A stretch of 64,000 bases of DNA, taken from Acidimicrobiaceae bacterium (GTDB taxonomy: Bacteria; Actinomycetota; Acidimicrobiia; Acidimicrobiales; RAAP-2). Shown here one piece after another: positions 29,740-37,847 of the stretch (the stretch's first letter is position 1; the number at the start of each line of letters is the position of its first letter). Below the pieces are notes generated by a model, which saw only the letters and a program-made list of their open reading frames with translations, was not told where the DNA came from and ran no database searches. The position numbers were made by a program, and so were the translations under genes. The DNA is taken from contig PKWY01000060.1 of assembly GCA_003132205.1 (NCBI GenBank), positions 5,611 through 69,610 on the forward strand, read 5' to 3'.

Positions 29740-30222
29740 TTAGCTGAGCGACGCCTCGATGGCGCTCACGATCGCGGGGTCCTCGGGAGTGACCATGGGA
29801 GCGAAGCGCGTCACCGTACCGTCGGGCCTCACGAGGAACTTCTCGAAGTTCCACCGGATGTCGCCGGTGTAGCCCTCGGCGTCGACCGACTTCGTGAGTT
29901 CGGCGTAGATGGGGTTCTGACTTTCACCATTCACGTCGATCTTCTCGAAGAGCGGGAAGGTCACGCCGTAGGTGGCGGAGCAGAACGTCTGAATCTCCTC
30001 GGCGGTGCCGGGCTCTTGACCCATGAACTGGTTGCACGGGAAGCCGACGACGCTGAAGCCGCGATCGCCGTAGGTCTCCTGCAACTTCTCGAGTCCCTCG
30101 TACTGGGGCGTGAGGCCGCACTTCGAGGCGACGTTGACGATGAGCACTGACTTTCCAGCAAAGGGAGCGAGTGAACTCTCTTCGCCGTCAAGGGTGCGGA
30201 CCGGAATATCGAAAATTGTCAT
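29740..30222 (-). CDS. Glutathione peroxidase family (thiol peroxidase)
   Basis: 160 aa. Peroxidatic Cys35 in VASKCGLTPQY (cysteine in place of selenocysteine), then FPCNQFMGQEPG with the likely resolving Cys and Gln, and RWNFEKFLV with the tetrad Trp-Asn. In actinobacteria, which lack glutathione, such enzymes usually use thioredoxin to reduce peroxides. The ATG follows TAGGGT by 6 bases. Confidence 0.93.
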   Translation of the reverse strand: MTIFDIPVRTLDGEESSLAPFAGKSVLIVNVASKCGLTPQYEGLEKLQETYGDRGFSVVGFPCNQFMGQEPGTAEEIQTFCSATYGVTFPLFEKIDVNGESQNPIYAELTKSVDAEGYTGDIRWNFEKFLVRPDGTVTRFAPMVTPEDPAIVSAIEASLS

Positions 30223-30228
30223 TCCCGC

Positions 30229-30234
30229 ACCCTA
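30229..30234 (-). promoter_or_regulatory. -10 box for leaderless glutathione peroxidase gene
   Basis: TAGGGT on the minus strand, 6 bases before the ATG. Confidence 0.45.
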
Positions 30235-30262
30235 TCGGCGCGTCGGCGCGCGGTGTCGCCCG

Positions 30263-30268
30263 TAGGCT
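30263..30268 (+). promoter_or_regulatory. -10 box for leaderless quinone oxidoreductase gene
   Basis: TAGGCT, 7 bases, ATG at 30276. It lies only about 30 bases from the divergent peroxidase -10. Confidence 0.45.
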
Positions 30269-30275
30269 CCTGGGC

Positions 30276-31223
30276 ATGCAAGCAGTCGTGATTACCGACG
30301 GAAATCTGGAGATTCAGGAACGTCCGACGCCCGAGCCCGGTCCCTACGACGTGGTGGTGAACGTGCACGCGGCGGGTATCAACGCCGCCGACCTTCTCCA
30401 GCGTCAGGGGTTCTACCCCGCCCCGGCGGGATGGCCCGCCGATATTCCGGGACTTGAAATGGCCGGCGTCGTTGGCGCGGTTGGCGATCGGGTCGGCGAA
30501 CCGCTGCTGGGTCGAAGGGTCTGCGCGATCGTTGGCGGTGGTGGACAAGCCACCCACTGCCTGGTGCCGGCCGAACATCTCATCTTCATCCCCGACGACG
30601 TGAGCTGGGCCGAGGCGGGCGGTTTCGCCGAGGCGTTCACCACGGCGCACGACGCGCTCGTCACCCAGGGTCATCTCGAAACTGGCCAGCGCGTCCTCAT
30701 CTCGGGGGCGAACGGCGGGGTTGGAACTGCCGCGGTGCAGATAGCGCACGCCCTGGGCGCCCACGTGACAGCGGTGACGCGCACCAACGAACATCACGGA
30801 CAGCTTCGCCTGCTCGGCGCGGACGAGACCATCACCACGGGCGAGGTGGCCTCCATCGATCGAGTGAATCTGGTGCTCGAACTGGTCGGAGCCGCGAACC
30901 TGAGCCAGGCTCAGAACATCTTGGCCCCCCGCGCTCGCATCGTCGTGATCGGCGTCGGCGGGGGAAGTCGGGTCGAGATCGATCTGCGATTCATCATGGC
31001 CCTTCGAGCAACGCTCACCGGATCGACGCTGCGGGCGAGGTCCCGTGAAGAGAAGGCCGACGTCGTTGCGCGCGTGAATCAGTCGTTGGTTCCAAGGTGG
31101 ACCGACCGCGAACTGCGCGTCACGGTCGCGAGGTCGTTCGATCTCGAAGATGCGACGAAGGCCTACGAGTGCTTCGCCGAGTCCGGAAAGTTCGGCAAGG
31201 TCGTGCTGCACGTGGATCAGTAG
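30276..31223 (+). CDS. NAD(P)H quinone oxidoreductase (PIG3/zeta-crystallin-like)
   Basis: 315 aa MDR-superfamily enzyme. The N-terminal GroES-like domain carries VHAAGINAADLLQRQGFYP, and the Rossmann domain begins LISGANGGVGTAAVQIAHALGA. Metal ligands of alcohol dehydrogenases are missing, as expected for quinone reductases. The frame extends upstream, but the ATG at 30276 matches the family start and the leaderless -10. It is divergent from the peroxidase gene; a shared redox-stress role is possible. Confidence 0.92.
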   Translation: MQAVVITDGNLEIQERPTPEPGPYDVVVNVHAAGINAADLLQRQGFYPAPAGWPADIPGLEMAGVVGAVGDRVGEPLLGRRVCAIVGGGGQATHCLVPAEHLIFIPDDVSWAEAGGFAEAFTTAHDALVTQGHLETGQRVLISGANGGVGTAAVQIAHALGAHVTAVTRTNEHHGQLRLLGADETITTGEVASIDRVNLVLELVGAANLSQAQNILAPRARIVVIGVGGGSRVEIDLRFIMALRATLTGSTLRARSREEKADVVARVNQSLVPRWTDRELRVTVARSFDLEDATKAYECFAESGKFGKVVLHVDQ

Positions 31224-31230
31224 CGGCAGT

Positions 31231-31236
31231 TAGGTT
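31231..31236 (+). promoter_or_regulatory. -10 box for leaderless DUF5522 gene
   Basis: TAGGTT, 6 bases, ATG at 31243, in the 19-base gap after the oxidoreductase gene. Confidence 0.4.
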
Positions 31237-31242
31237 GAATCG

Positions 31243-31461
31243 ATGAGTTCACCCCATCTTCGACCGCATCCATCGCGGTGCGACCCGGCGCGGTCGGACT
31301 ACGGGGAGATTCTGAAGGCCCACGAAGACGCGGTGGCCGAAGGCGAATCCTGGTACCGCGACCCGTCATCGGGGCTCCTCGTCCTCACCGCGGTGGCCCA
31401 CATCACGCGCGGAGCGTGCTGCGACAGCGGATGCCGCCACTGCCCGTACCTCACCGACTAG
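31243..31461 (+). CDS. DUF5522-family small cysteine-rich protein
   Basis: 72 aa. The C-terminus HITRGACCDSGCRHCPYLTD carries four cysteines and a histidine in the arrangement typical of DUF5522, probably a metal or Fe-S site. Function unknown. It follows the quinone oxidoreductase and overlaps the convergent exporter gene by four bases. Confidence 0.82.
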   Translation: MSSPHLRPHPSRCDPARSDYGEILKAHEDAVAEGESWYRDPSSGLLVLTAVAHITRGACCDSGCRHCPYLTD

Positions 31462-32972
31462 GCCGCGAGGACGACCTCGTCGTGTTGACCCAGATGGTGA
31501 CGGTCGATGTTCACCAGCAGGTAGAAGTGCAGCGCGGCGAGCAGGAGCATGAGCGAGCCGAAGCGAAACGCCAAGTCAAAGCCATGGACGTGCGCGGCAC
31601 TTACGAGCGCCGCCTGGCCCGAAGCCGTGGCGGGGCGGTGCACGACCGCGGCCATGAACGCGCCCGCGCTTGAGACGAAGATGGTGTTCTGTATTGCCGT
31701 GCCGAAGGAACTGCCAATCTGCTGAGCGGTGTTAAGTACCGCTGACGCCGCGCCCGTGTCCTCTGGATGCACGTTGAACAACGCCGACGAGGCGACCGAC
31801 ACGAACGACATTCCCAGTCCCAGGCTTGTGAGGATCATCGCGGGCATGACGTGGGCGACGTAGCTGCTGTCGGGCTTGATGAGCGACAGGAACAAGAGTC
31901 CGAGCGCGCCCATTGTGCAGCCCACCGTTGCCAAGATTCGCGGCCCGATCCTGGGCAGCAACTGACTCGTGGCTCCGGCGGACAGGATGATGCCAACCGA
32001 GAACGGCATGAAGAGCAGACCGGTCTTCACGGCGGAAAAACCGTGGACATCTTGGAAGTAGAACGTCATGAAGAGGAACATCCCAAAAAGGCCAAGACCA
32101 ATGAATATCTGCGCAAGGAAGGCTCCCGCTCTGACTCGATCGGTGATCAGACGAAGCGGAAGCAGCGGCGACTTCACGCGAGTCTCAATAAGGAAGAAGA
32201 CAACCAGCAGCGCGGCGCCCAAGGCCATGTAGGGCCACGCGCTCGTCGAGCCCCAGCCGCTGGTTGAAGCCTGTGAGACGCCGTAGACCACGCTGACCAT
32301 TCCGGCGGTTGCGCTCAATGCTCCCGGGACGTCGTAGTGCGGATGTCCTTCGACTTTGGACTCGTGAATGTTTGGAATGGCCAGCGAGAAAGCGAGCATC
32401 GCCATGGGGGTATTCACGAAGAGGCACCAACGCCAAGAGAAGTACTGCGTCAAGAGACCTCCCGCGATAAGGCCAATGGCGCCGCCCACGCCTGAAAGCG
32501 CTCCGTAGACACCGAACGCCTTGGCGCGCTCCTTCGAATCAGTGAAGGTGACCGAGATCAACGACAGCGCCGCAGGCGCCAGCAACGCGCCAAAGACGCC
32601 CTGGAGGGCCCGGGCGCCAAAGAGCATCTGTTGGTTCTGGGCGAATCCGCCCAGCAGCGAAGCGCCCGCAAATCCGACAAGGCCCGTGAGAAAGGCCCTC
32701 TTTCGACCCATGTAGTCCCCAACGCGTCCACCGAGCAGCAAGAAACCGCCAAACGTGAGCGTGTAGGCGGTGACCGCCCACTGGTAGTTCTTGGGAGAGA
32801 TGGCCAGTCCACCGAGCGCCTTGGAGAGCGAAGCGTGAGGCAGGGCGATGTTGACGATCGAGGCGTCGAGCACCACCATCAACTGGGCAATGCCGATGAC
32901 AACCAGGGCAAACCAACGGCGTGGATCAGGCTTCTCGGCGTGAACGACGTTGCTTATCGAAGAATTTGACAT
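31458..32972 (-). CDS. MFS multidrug exporter (DHA2, 14-helix type)
   Basis: 504 aa. Opening helix RWFALVVIGIAQLMVVLDASIVNIALP carries the DHA2 motif D1 (LDxTIVNIALP-like), then GGRVGDYMGRKRAFLTG (motif A) and motif C GALSGVGGAIGLIAGGLLTQYFSWRWCLFVNTP. Proton-driven export of an unknown compound. ATG with AAGGGA ribosome site. A perfect dyad at 33014-33029, upstream of the start, is a candidate operator, but no regulator is adjacent. Confidence 0.92.
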   Translation of the reverse strand: MSNSSISNVVHAEKPDPRRWFALVVIGIAQLMVVLDASIVNIALPHASLSKALGGLAISPKNYQWAVTAYTLTFGGFLLLGGRVGDYMGRKRAFLTGLVGFAGASLLGGFAQNQQMLFGARALQGVFGALLAPAALSLISVTFTDSKERAKAFGVYGALSGVGGAIGLIAGGLLTQYFSWRWCLFVNTPMAMLAFSLAIPNIHESKVEGHPHYDVPGALSATAGMVSVVYGVSQASTSGWGSTSAWPYMALGAALLVVFFLIETRVKSPLLPLRLITDRVRAGAFLAQIFIGLGLFGMFLFMTFYFQDVHGFSAVKTGLLFMPFSVGIILSAGATSQLLPRIGPRILATVGCTMGALGLLFLSLIKPDSSYVAHVMPAMILTSLGLGMSFVSVASSALFNVHPEDTGAASAVLNTAQQIGSSFGTAIQNTIFVSSAGAFMAAVVHRPATASGQAALVSAAHVHGFDLAFRFGSLMLLLAALHFYLLVNIDRHHLGQHDEVVLAA

Positions 32973-33013
32973 GTGAATCCCTTACTTGGTGATGCACAAC
33001 GTCGACAATCCAC

Positions 33014-33029
33014 GGTGCAGTGGTGCACC
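33014..33029. promoter_or_regulatory. Dyad between ald and the exporter gene
   Basis: GGTGCA-GTGG-TGCACC, perfect 6-bp arms, 26 bases after the ald stop (minus strand) and about 40 bases before the exporter ATG. No T run follows, so an operator is more likely than a terminator. Confidence 0.4.
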
Positions 33030-33055
33030 TTCGTCGTGGACCAGTCTTCGATACT

Positions 33056-34174
33056 CTACAGAAAGCTCCGAAGCGGCGTGTACTGGAGACCCAGCGAGTC
33101 CGCGACCGGTCCGTAGGTGACCGACCCGTCAACGACATTCACTCCCTCGGCGAGCGAGTCGTCCGCGAGCACCGCCTCGCGCCAACCGTGGCGAGCGAGC
33201 TCCATCACGTATGGCAAGGTGGCGTTCGAGAGCGCGTAGGTGGAGGTGTGAGGAACCGCGCCCGGCATGTTCGCCACGCAGTAGAACACCGAGCCGTGCA
33301 CGACGAAAGTGGGATCGGAGTGCGTGGTCGGGCGGGTGTCTTCGAAGCACCCACCTTGGTCCACCGATATGTCAACGAGCACCGAGCCCGGTCGCATGCG
33401 AGAAACCAGATCGTTCGACACCAGTTTCGGCGCCTTGGCGCCGACAACCAGTACGGCGCCGATCACGATATCGGCGTCCAGGCAGGCCTCTTCGAGGGTG
33501 AGCGTCGAAGAGGCGATCGTCTGCACCCGCCCATCAAAGTGGATGTCGACTTGACGCAGGCGATCGAGGTTCCGATCGAGGATCTTCACGTTGGCGTGCA
33601 GGCCAGCCGCCATCGAGGCGGCGGCCAGACCCGCGACTCCAGCACCGATGACGACGACATTCGCCGGATGAACACCGGGAACCCCGCCGATCAACGTGCC
33701 CCGTCCGCCGCCGGGACGCATCAGGTGGTGCGCGCCCATCAGTGGGGCCATGCGGCCCGCGACTTCGCTCATCGGCGTCAACAGCGGCAGCGAGTTGTCA
33801 CGGAGCCGAACGGTCTCGTAGGCGATGGCGACGTTCTTCGCCGCTACGAGCGCGTCGGTGCACTCCTTCGACGCGGCGAGGTGAAGGTAGGTGAAGAGGA
33901 CCTGATTCTTGCGCGCCGAGAGGCGCTGATACTCGTCGGCGATCGGCTCTTTGACCTTGAGCACCAGTTCGCTCTCGGCCCACACGTCATCGACGGCGTC
34001 GACGATGGTTGCCCCGTTCGTCACGTAGACCGCGTCACTAATTGAAGACCCGACACCAGCGCCGCGCTCGATGAGCACCTTGTGCCCGGCGCCGGTCAAC
34101 TCACGAGCTCCAGCCGGCGTCAGCGCGACGCGGTTCTCGTCCTTCTTGATTTCCTTGGGAACCCCGATGATCAT
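33056..34174 (-). CDS. ald: Alanine dehydrogenase
   Basis: 372 aa. Reversible NAD-dependent oxidative deamination of L-alanine to pyruvate and ammonia. It begins MIIGVPKEIKKDENRVALTP; YLHLAAS and GAHHLMRPGGGRGTLIGGVPGV carry conserved active-site residues, NAD-binding VVVIGAGVAGLAAASMAAGL, and C-terminal NATLPYVMELARHGW. AAAGGA lies 9 bases before the ATG. It lies 107 bases downstream of the aldehyde dehydrogenase, same strand; alanine from a pyruvate-dependent transaminase next door could be its substrate (inference). Confidence 0.97.
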   Translation of the reverse strand: MIIGVPKEIKKDENRVALTPAGARELTGAGHKVLIERGAGVGSSISDAVYVTNGATIVDAVDDVWAESELVLKVKEPIADEYQRLSARKNQVLFTYLHLAASKECTDALVAAKNVAIAYETVRLRDNSLPLLTPMSEVAGRMAPLMGAHHLMRPGGGRGTLIGGVPGVHPANVVVIGAGVAGLAAASMAAGLHANVKILDRNLDRLRQVDIHFDGRVQTIASSTLTLEEACLDADIVIGAVLVVGAKAPKLVSNDLVSRMRPGSVLVDISVDQGGCFEDTRPTTHSDPTFVVHGSVFYCVANMPGAVPHTSTYALSNATLPYVMELARHGWREAVLADDSLAEGVNVVDGSVTYGPVADSLGLQYTPLRSFL

Positions 34175-34232
34175 CGATGATCATCCTTTCAATTAGTCGG
34201 TCTCTCACTACGGTACTCATTCGACTGGTCGC

Positions 34233-34267
34233 CCGGCGGGCCTCACGGTGAAGGCAGAACCCGCCGG
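34233..34267 (-). terminator. Hairpin after the aldehyde dehydrogenase gene
   Basis: 8-bp GC stem (34233-34240 with 34260-34267), 19-base loop, no T run. It may end or attenuate transcription before ald. Confidence 0.35.
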
Positions 34268-34281
34268 CGCCGGTCGAAAAT

Positions 34282-35709
34282 CTAGAATTCGATGTTGTGC
34301 ATGACGTGCTTGATGCGGGTGTAATCCTCGAAGCCGTAGACCGAAAGGTCCTTGCCGTAGCCCGAGTGCTTGAAGCCGCCGTGGGGCATCTCGGCGACGA
34401 TGGGGATGTGGGTATTCACCCACACGCAGCCGAAGTCGAGATCACGCGTGAAGCGCATGGCCCGACCGTGATCGCTCGTCCATACCGATGAAGCGAGGCC
34501 GTACTCGACGCCGTTGGCCCATTCGAGGGCTTCGGCATCATCGCTGAACTTCTGCACGGTGATAACGGGACCGAAGATCTCGTTCTGGATCATCTCGTCA
34601 CTCTGGTGGAGATCGGCGACGACGGTCGGCGAGATGAAGTAGCCGGTGTCGCCCACTCGCTCGCCGCCCGCGGCGAATGTTGCGTGGCTGGGCTTACGGC
34701 CAAGGATTCCGGTGACCCGCTCGAACTGATTGACGTTGTTCACGGGGCCAAAGAGCGCGTCGTCGTTGTCGGGCAGGCCAATGACGGTGTTCCGGGCCTG
34801 CTCGGAGAGGGCGTCGACGAAGTCCCCGTAGGCCTTGGGACCCACGAGGACACGGGTCGCCGCGGTGCAGTCCTGGCCGGCATTGAAGAAACCGCCGATG
34901 GCGATGCCCTCGGCGGCGGCGGCGATGTCCACGTCGTCAAAGACAACGACCGGAGCCTTTCCGCCGAGCTCGAGGTGCACCCGCTTCAGCGTCTTTGACG
35001 CGCTCGACGCCACTTCCATGCCCGCGCGCACCGATCCGGTCACTGACACCATTGCGGGAATCGGGTGCTCGACGAGCGCGCGGCCGGTGTCGCGGTCACC
35101 GCAGACAACGTTGAAGACTCCAGCGGGAAGAACCTCCGCCATCAACTGCGCCATGAGAAGAGTCGAAGCGGGCGTTGAATCACCCGGCTTCAACACCATC
35201 GTATTTCCGGCGGCGATCGCGGGTGCCCACTTCCACACCGCCATCATCATGGGGTAGTTCCATGGGGTGACCGCGCCGCAGACCCCGACGGGCTCGCGCC
35301 GAATGTAACTCGTCATGCCTTCCATGTACTCGGTCGCCCCACGGCCCTCGAGCAAGCGGGCGGCACCCGCGAAGAACCGAATCTGATCAAGCATCGGAGG
35401 GATCTCCTCACTCATGGTCACCGAGATGATCTTCCCGCAGTTCTCGGCCTCCACGGCCACGAGCTCTTGCGCGTGCGCTTCGAGAATGTCGGCGATCTTC
35501 AAGAGCGCCGAACTGCGCTGCGAGGGCGTCGTCCTCTTCCACGTCTGGAACGCTCTCGCGGCGGCTTTCACCGCATCATCGATATCCACTTCATTGGAAA
35601 CGGGCATCTCGGCCATTGGTTGGCCAGTGCCTGGATTGATTAACTCGACGTACTTTGCGCTCTTGGGCGCAACTGACTCACCATCGATGAGATTGGATAA
35701 ACGTCGCAT
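34282..35709 (-). CDS. Aldehyde dehydrogenase, aminobutyraldehyde type
   Basis: 475 aa. Catalytic Cys in NAGQDCTAATRVLV, Glu in LELGGKAPVVVFDDVD, cofactor loop VTGSVRAGMEVASSASKTLKRVHLE, and C-terminal MPHGGFKHSGYGKDLSVYGFEDYTRIKHVM. The NAGQDCTA context and the end sequence fit gamma-aminobutyraldehyde/betaine-aldehyde dehydrogenases (PatD-like), which oxidise the aminoaldehyde made from putrescine. The start is the ATG at 35709 with GGAGGGG 5 bases upstream; a longer frame (to 35727) is unnecessary. Divergent from the Lrp-aminotransferase-oxidase genes, which supply its substrate. Confidence 0.93.
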   Translation of the reverse strand: MRRLSNLIDGESVAPKSAKYVELINPGTGQPMAEMPVSNEVDIDDAVKAAARAFQTWKRTTPSQRSSALLKIADILEAHAQELVAVEAENCGKIISVTMSEEIPPMLDQIRFFAGAARLLEGRGATEYMEGMTSYIRREPVGVCGAVTPWNYPMMMAVWKWAPAIAAGNTMVLKPGDSTPASTLLMAQLMAEVLPAGVFNVVCGDRDTGRALVEHPIPAMVSVTGSVRAGMEVASSASKTLKRVHLELGGKAPVVVFDDVDIAAAAEGIAIGGFFNAGQDCTAATRVLVGPKAYGDFVDALSEQARNTVIGLPDNDDALFGPVNNVNQFERVTGILGRKPSHATFAAGGERVGDTGYFISPTVVADLHQSDEMIQNEIFGPVITVQKFSDDAEALEWANGVEYGLASSVWTSDHGRAMRFTRDLDFGCVWVNTHIPIVAEMPHGGFKHSGYGKDLSVYGFEDYTRIKHVMHNIEF

Positions 35710-35848
35710 AATTCCCCTCCAAGGCACGGCGACGTGACGCCTGTGCTCTCAGCCACTCTGCCAGAGTTTTCATGGCCATTGCAACCCAAAAATAAGAAAA
35801 CGCGCATGAATTCAGAAGAATACGCCTCATATCGTCACGAATTGACCC

Positions 35849-35854
35849 TATAAT
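35849..35854 (+). promoter_or_regulatory. Consensus -10 in the divergent amine-locus promoter region
   Basis: TATAAT about 50 bases before the lrp-type ATG. The 195-base gap 35710-35904 is unusually AT-rich for this genome (about 35770-35860), as expected for Lrp/AsnC binding and bending. No good -35 was found. Confidence 0.45.
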
Positions 35855-35904
35855 GTCTCTATCCGCAGCCTCGGGGCCTCTGGCATCCGAGCGGGGAGCG
35901 ACCA

Positions 35905-36426
35905 ATGCCAGCAGCCAAACCACAACGACAGAGTTCAAAGAGCGCCGAGCGTTCGAACCTGGAATCTGTGTCGGCTTCGAACGGACTCGACAAGATCGAC
36001 CGTCAGATAATCGGACTCTTGCAACGTGATGGTCGACGACCATACGGCGCGATAGCCGAGGAAGTTGGTCTCTCCGAAGCTGGCGTGCGTCGTCGCGTCC
36101 AGCGTCTCCGGGATTCCGGTGTGATGCAGATTGTTGCGATCACCGATCCGCTGCAGTTGGGCTACGGCCGCGAGGCGCTCATTGGAATTCGAGTGCACGG
36201 GGACGTTCGTCTGGTGGCCGACAAGATCGCCGCCATCGAGGAGGCCAACTACGTGGTTATGACCGCGGGGAGCTTTGACATCATCGCCGAGTTAATCGCG
36301 GTGGACGACAACGCATTAGTGCACCTCTTGAATGACTCCATCCGGAGTATTCCTGGGGTGACTGAAGTTGAAACATTTCTGTATTTGAAACTTTCAAAAC
36401 AGACATACGCATGGGGGACCAAATGA
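35905..36426 (+). CDS. Lrp/AsnC-family transcriptional regulator
   Basis: 173 aa: an extra 25-residue basic/serine-rich N-terminus, helix-turn-helix (LDKIDRQIIGLLQRDGRRPYGAIAEEVGLSEAGVRRRVQRLRDSG), and RAM effector domain ending IRSIPGVTEVETFLYLKL. GGGGAG lies 6 bases before the ATG. It leads the transcript with the aminotransferase and oxidase and faces the aldehyde dehydrogenase, so it is the likely local amine-responsive regulator of both arms. Confidence 0.93.
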   Translation: MPAAKPQRQSSKSAERSNLESVSASNGLDKIDRQIIGLLQRDGRRPYGAIAEEVGLSEAGVRRRVQRLRDSGVMQIVAITDPLQLGYGREALIGIRVHGDVRLVADKIAAIEEANYVVMTAGSFDIIAELIAVDDNALVHLLNDSIRSIPGVTEVETFLYLKLSKQTYAWGTK

Positions 36427-37847
36427 CGCTTCACGAGATCTACACAGACGGAGTCACCGTCGGAGATGAAGCAACACCAAGTCACAATTACTCCGAGCGA
36501 GCACGGCGCCATTTGTGGCTCCAGATGTCGCGCATGGGGGCATACGACGAACACAACGAAATTCCAATCATGGTGCGCGGGGAGGGAACTCGAGTCTTTG
36601 ACGCCAACGGCAAGGAGTACTTCGACGGGCTCTCGGGGCTCTTCACGAACATGCTTGGCCACGGCCGAACTGAAATCGCCGAAGCCGCCGCCGAGCAGAT
36701 GAACACCATGGCGTTCTTCCCTCTGTGGACCTACGCCCATCCCAAAGCCATCGAGCTCGCCGAGAAGATCGCGAGCCTGGCGCCAGGTGACCTCAATCGT
36801 GTCTTTTTCACCACCGGTGGAGCGGAGGCGAACGAGAGCGCCTGGAAGTTGGCGCGCCAGTACCACAAGATGCGCGGCGACATGGACCGTTACAAGGTCA
36901 TCAGCCGCGACGTCGCCTACCACGGCACGACGCTCGGCGCATTGACGATCACCTCGCTCGAAGCGTACCGCAAGCCGTTCGAGCCACTCGTACCGGGCGC
37001 CGTCAAGGTTCCAGCAACGAATTTCTACCGGGCCGAAAAGTTCGCGGACGACTTCGAGTCCTTCGGCCTTTGGTCGGCGCGACAGATCGAGGAGGCGATC
37101 CTTCGCGAGGGACCTGAGACGGTGGCCGCGGTCTTCCTCGAGCCGGTTCAAAATGCCGGAGGGTGCTTCACTCCCCCGCCGGGCTACTGGCAAGAGGTCC
37201 GTGCGATCTGCGACCGCTACGGCGTGCTGCTCGTCTCGGACGACGTCATCTGCGCGTTTGGCCGTCTCGGCACTTGGTTCGGTGGCCAGAAGTTCGATTA
37301 CGTCCCCGACATCATCTGCTGCGCCAAGGGAATCACCGCGGGCTACGCGCCGCTAGGCGCGATGATCGTCTCGGACCGGATCGCCGAACCCTTCCAGCAT
37401 GGCGACAATTCGTTCATTCACGGCTTCACCTGGTCCGGTCACCCGGTCTCGTGCGCAGTGGCGCTCGCGAGCATCAAGATCATCGAGGACGAGCACGTTC
37501 TCGAGAATGTCCTGAATAACCAGGATTACTTCCGCCAGGAACTGCTGGGCCTGAAGGACCTGCCAATCGTTGGTGACGTTCGAGGTACCGGCTACTTCTG
37601 GGGCATCGAGCTCGTCAAGGATCAGGAGACCAAGGAAACGTGGGCCGGGGTGGACGCCGAACGCCTGCTGCGTGGCTACGTCTCTCCAGAGATCTTCCGT
37701 CGGGGACTCATCTGTCGTTCCGACGACCGAGGCGACCCCGTTGTGCAGTTGGCTCCGCCGCTGATTTCCACGCGCGCTGACATCGACCTGATGGTCGGTA
37801 TCCTACGCGAGGTCTTCGCCGGAGCCACCAAGTTCCTCGACGAGTGA
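36423..37847 (+). CDS. Class III omega-aminotransferase (putrescine/diamine type)
   Basis: 474 aa PLP enzyme. Signatures: GLFTNMLGHGRTEIAEA, TTGGAEANESAWKLARQYH, the loop YHGTTLGALTIT, LLVSDDVICAFGRLGTWFG with the PLP aspartate, PLP-lysine segment CCAKGITAGYAPLGA, and HGFTWSGHP. It belongs to the group using putrescine or similar amines with pyruvate. The ATG at 36423 overlaps the lrp stop (ATGA) and has GGGGGA ahead; an in-frame ATG 12 bases earlier is less likely. Product aldehyde would go to the divergent dehydrogenase. Confidence 0.92.
   Translation: MTLHEIYTDGVTVGDEATPSHNYSERARRHLWLQMSRMGAYDEHNEIPIMVRGEGTRVFDANGKEYFDGLSGLFTNMLGHGRTEIAEAAAEQMNTMAFFPLWTYAHPKAIELAEKIASLAPGDLNRVFFTTGGAEANESAWKLARQYHKMRGDMDRYKVISRDVAYHGTTLGALTITSLEAYRKPFEPLVPGAVKVPATNFYRAEKFADDFESFGLWSARQIEEAILREGPETVAAVFLEPVQNAGGCFTPPPGYWQEVRAICDRYGVLLVSDDVICAFGRLGTWFGGQKFDYVPDIICCAKGITAGYAPLGAMIVSDRIAEPFQHGDNSFIHGFTWSGHPVSCAVALASIKIIEDEHVLENVLNNQDYFRQELLGLKDLPIVGDVRGTGYFWGIELVKDQETKETWAGVDAERLLRGYVSPEIFRRGLICRSDDRGDPVVQLAPPLISTRADIDLMVGILREVFAGATKFLDE

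Noticed and set aside
35678..36043. 121-codon minus-strand frame across the amine-locus promoter region
   Set aside because: Overlaps both flanking genes' control region and the lrp start; no recognisable content.
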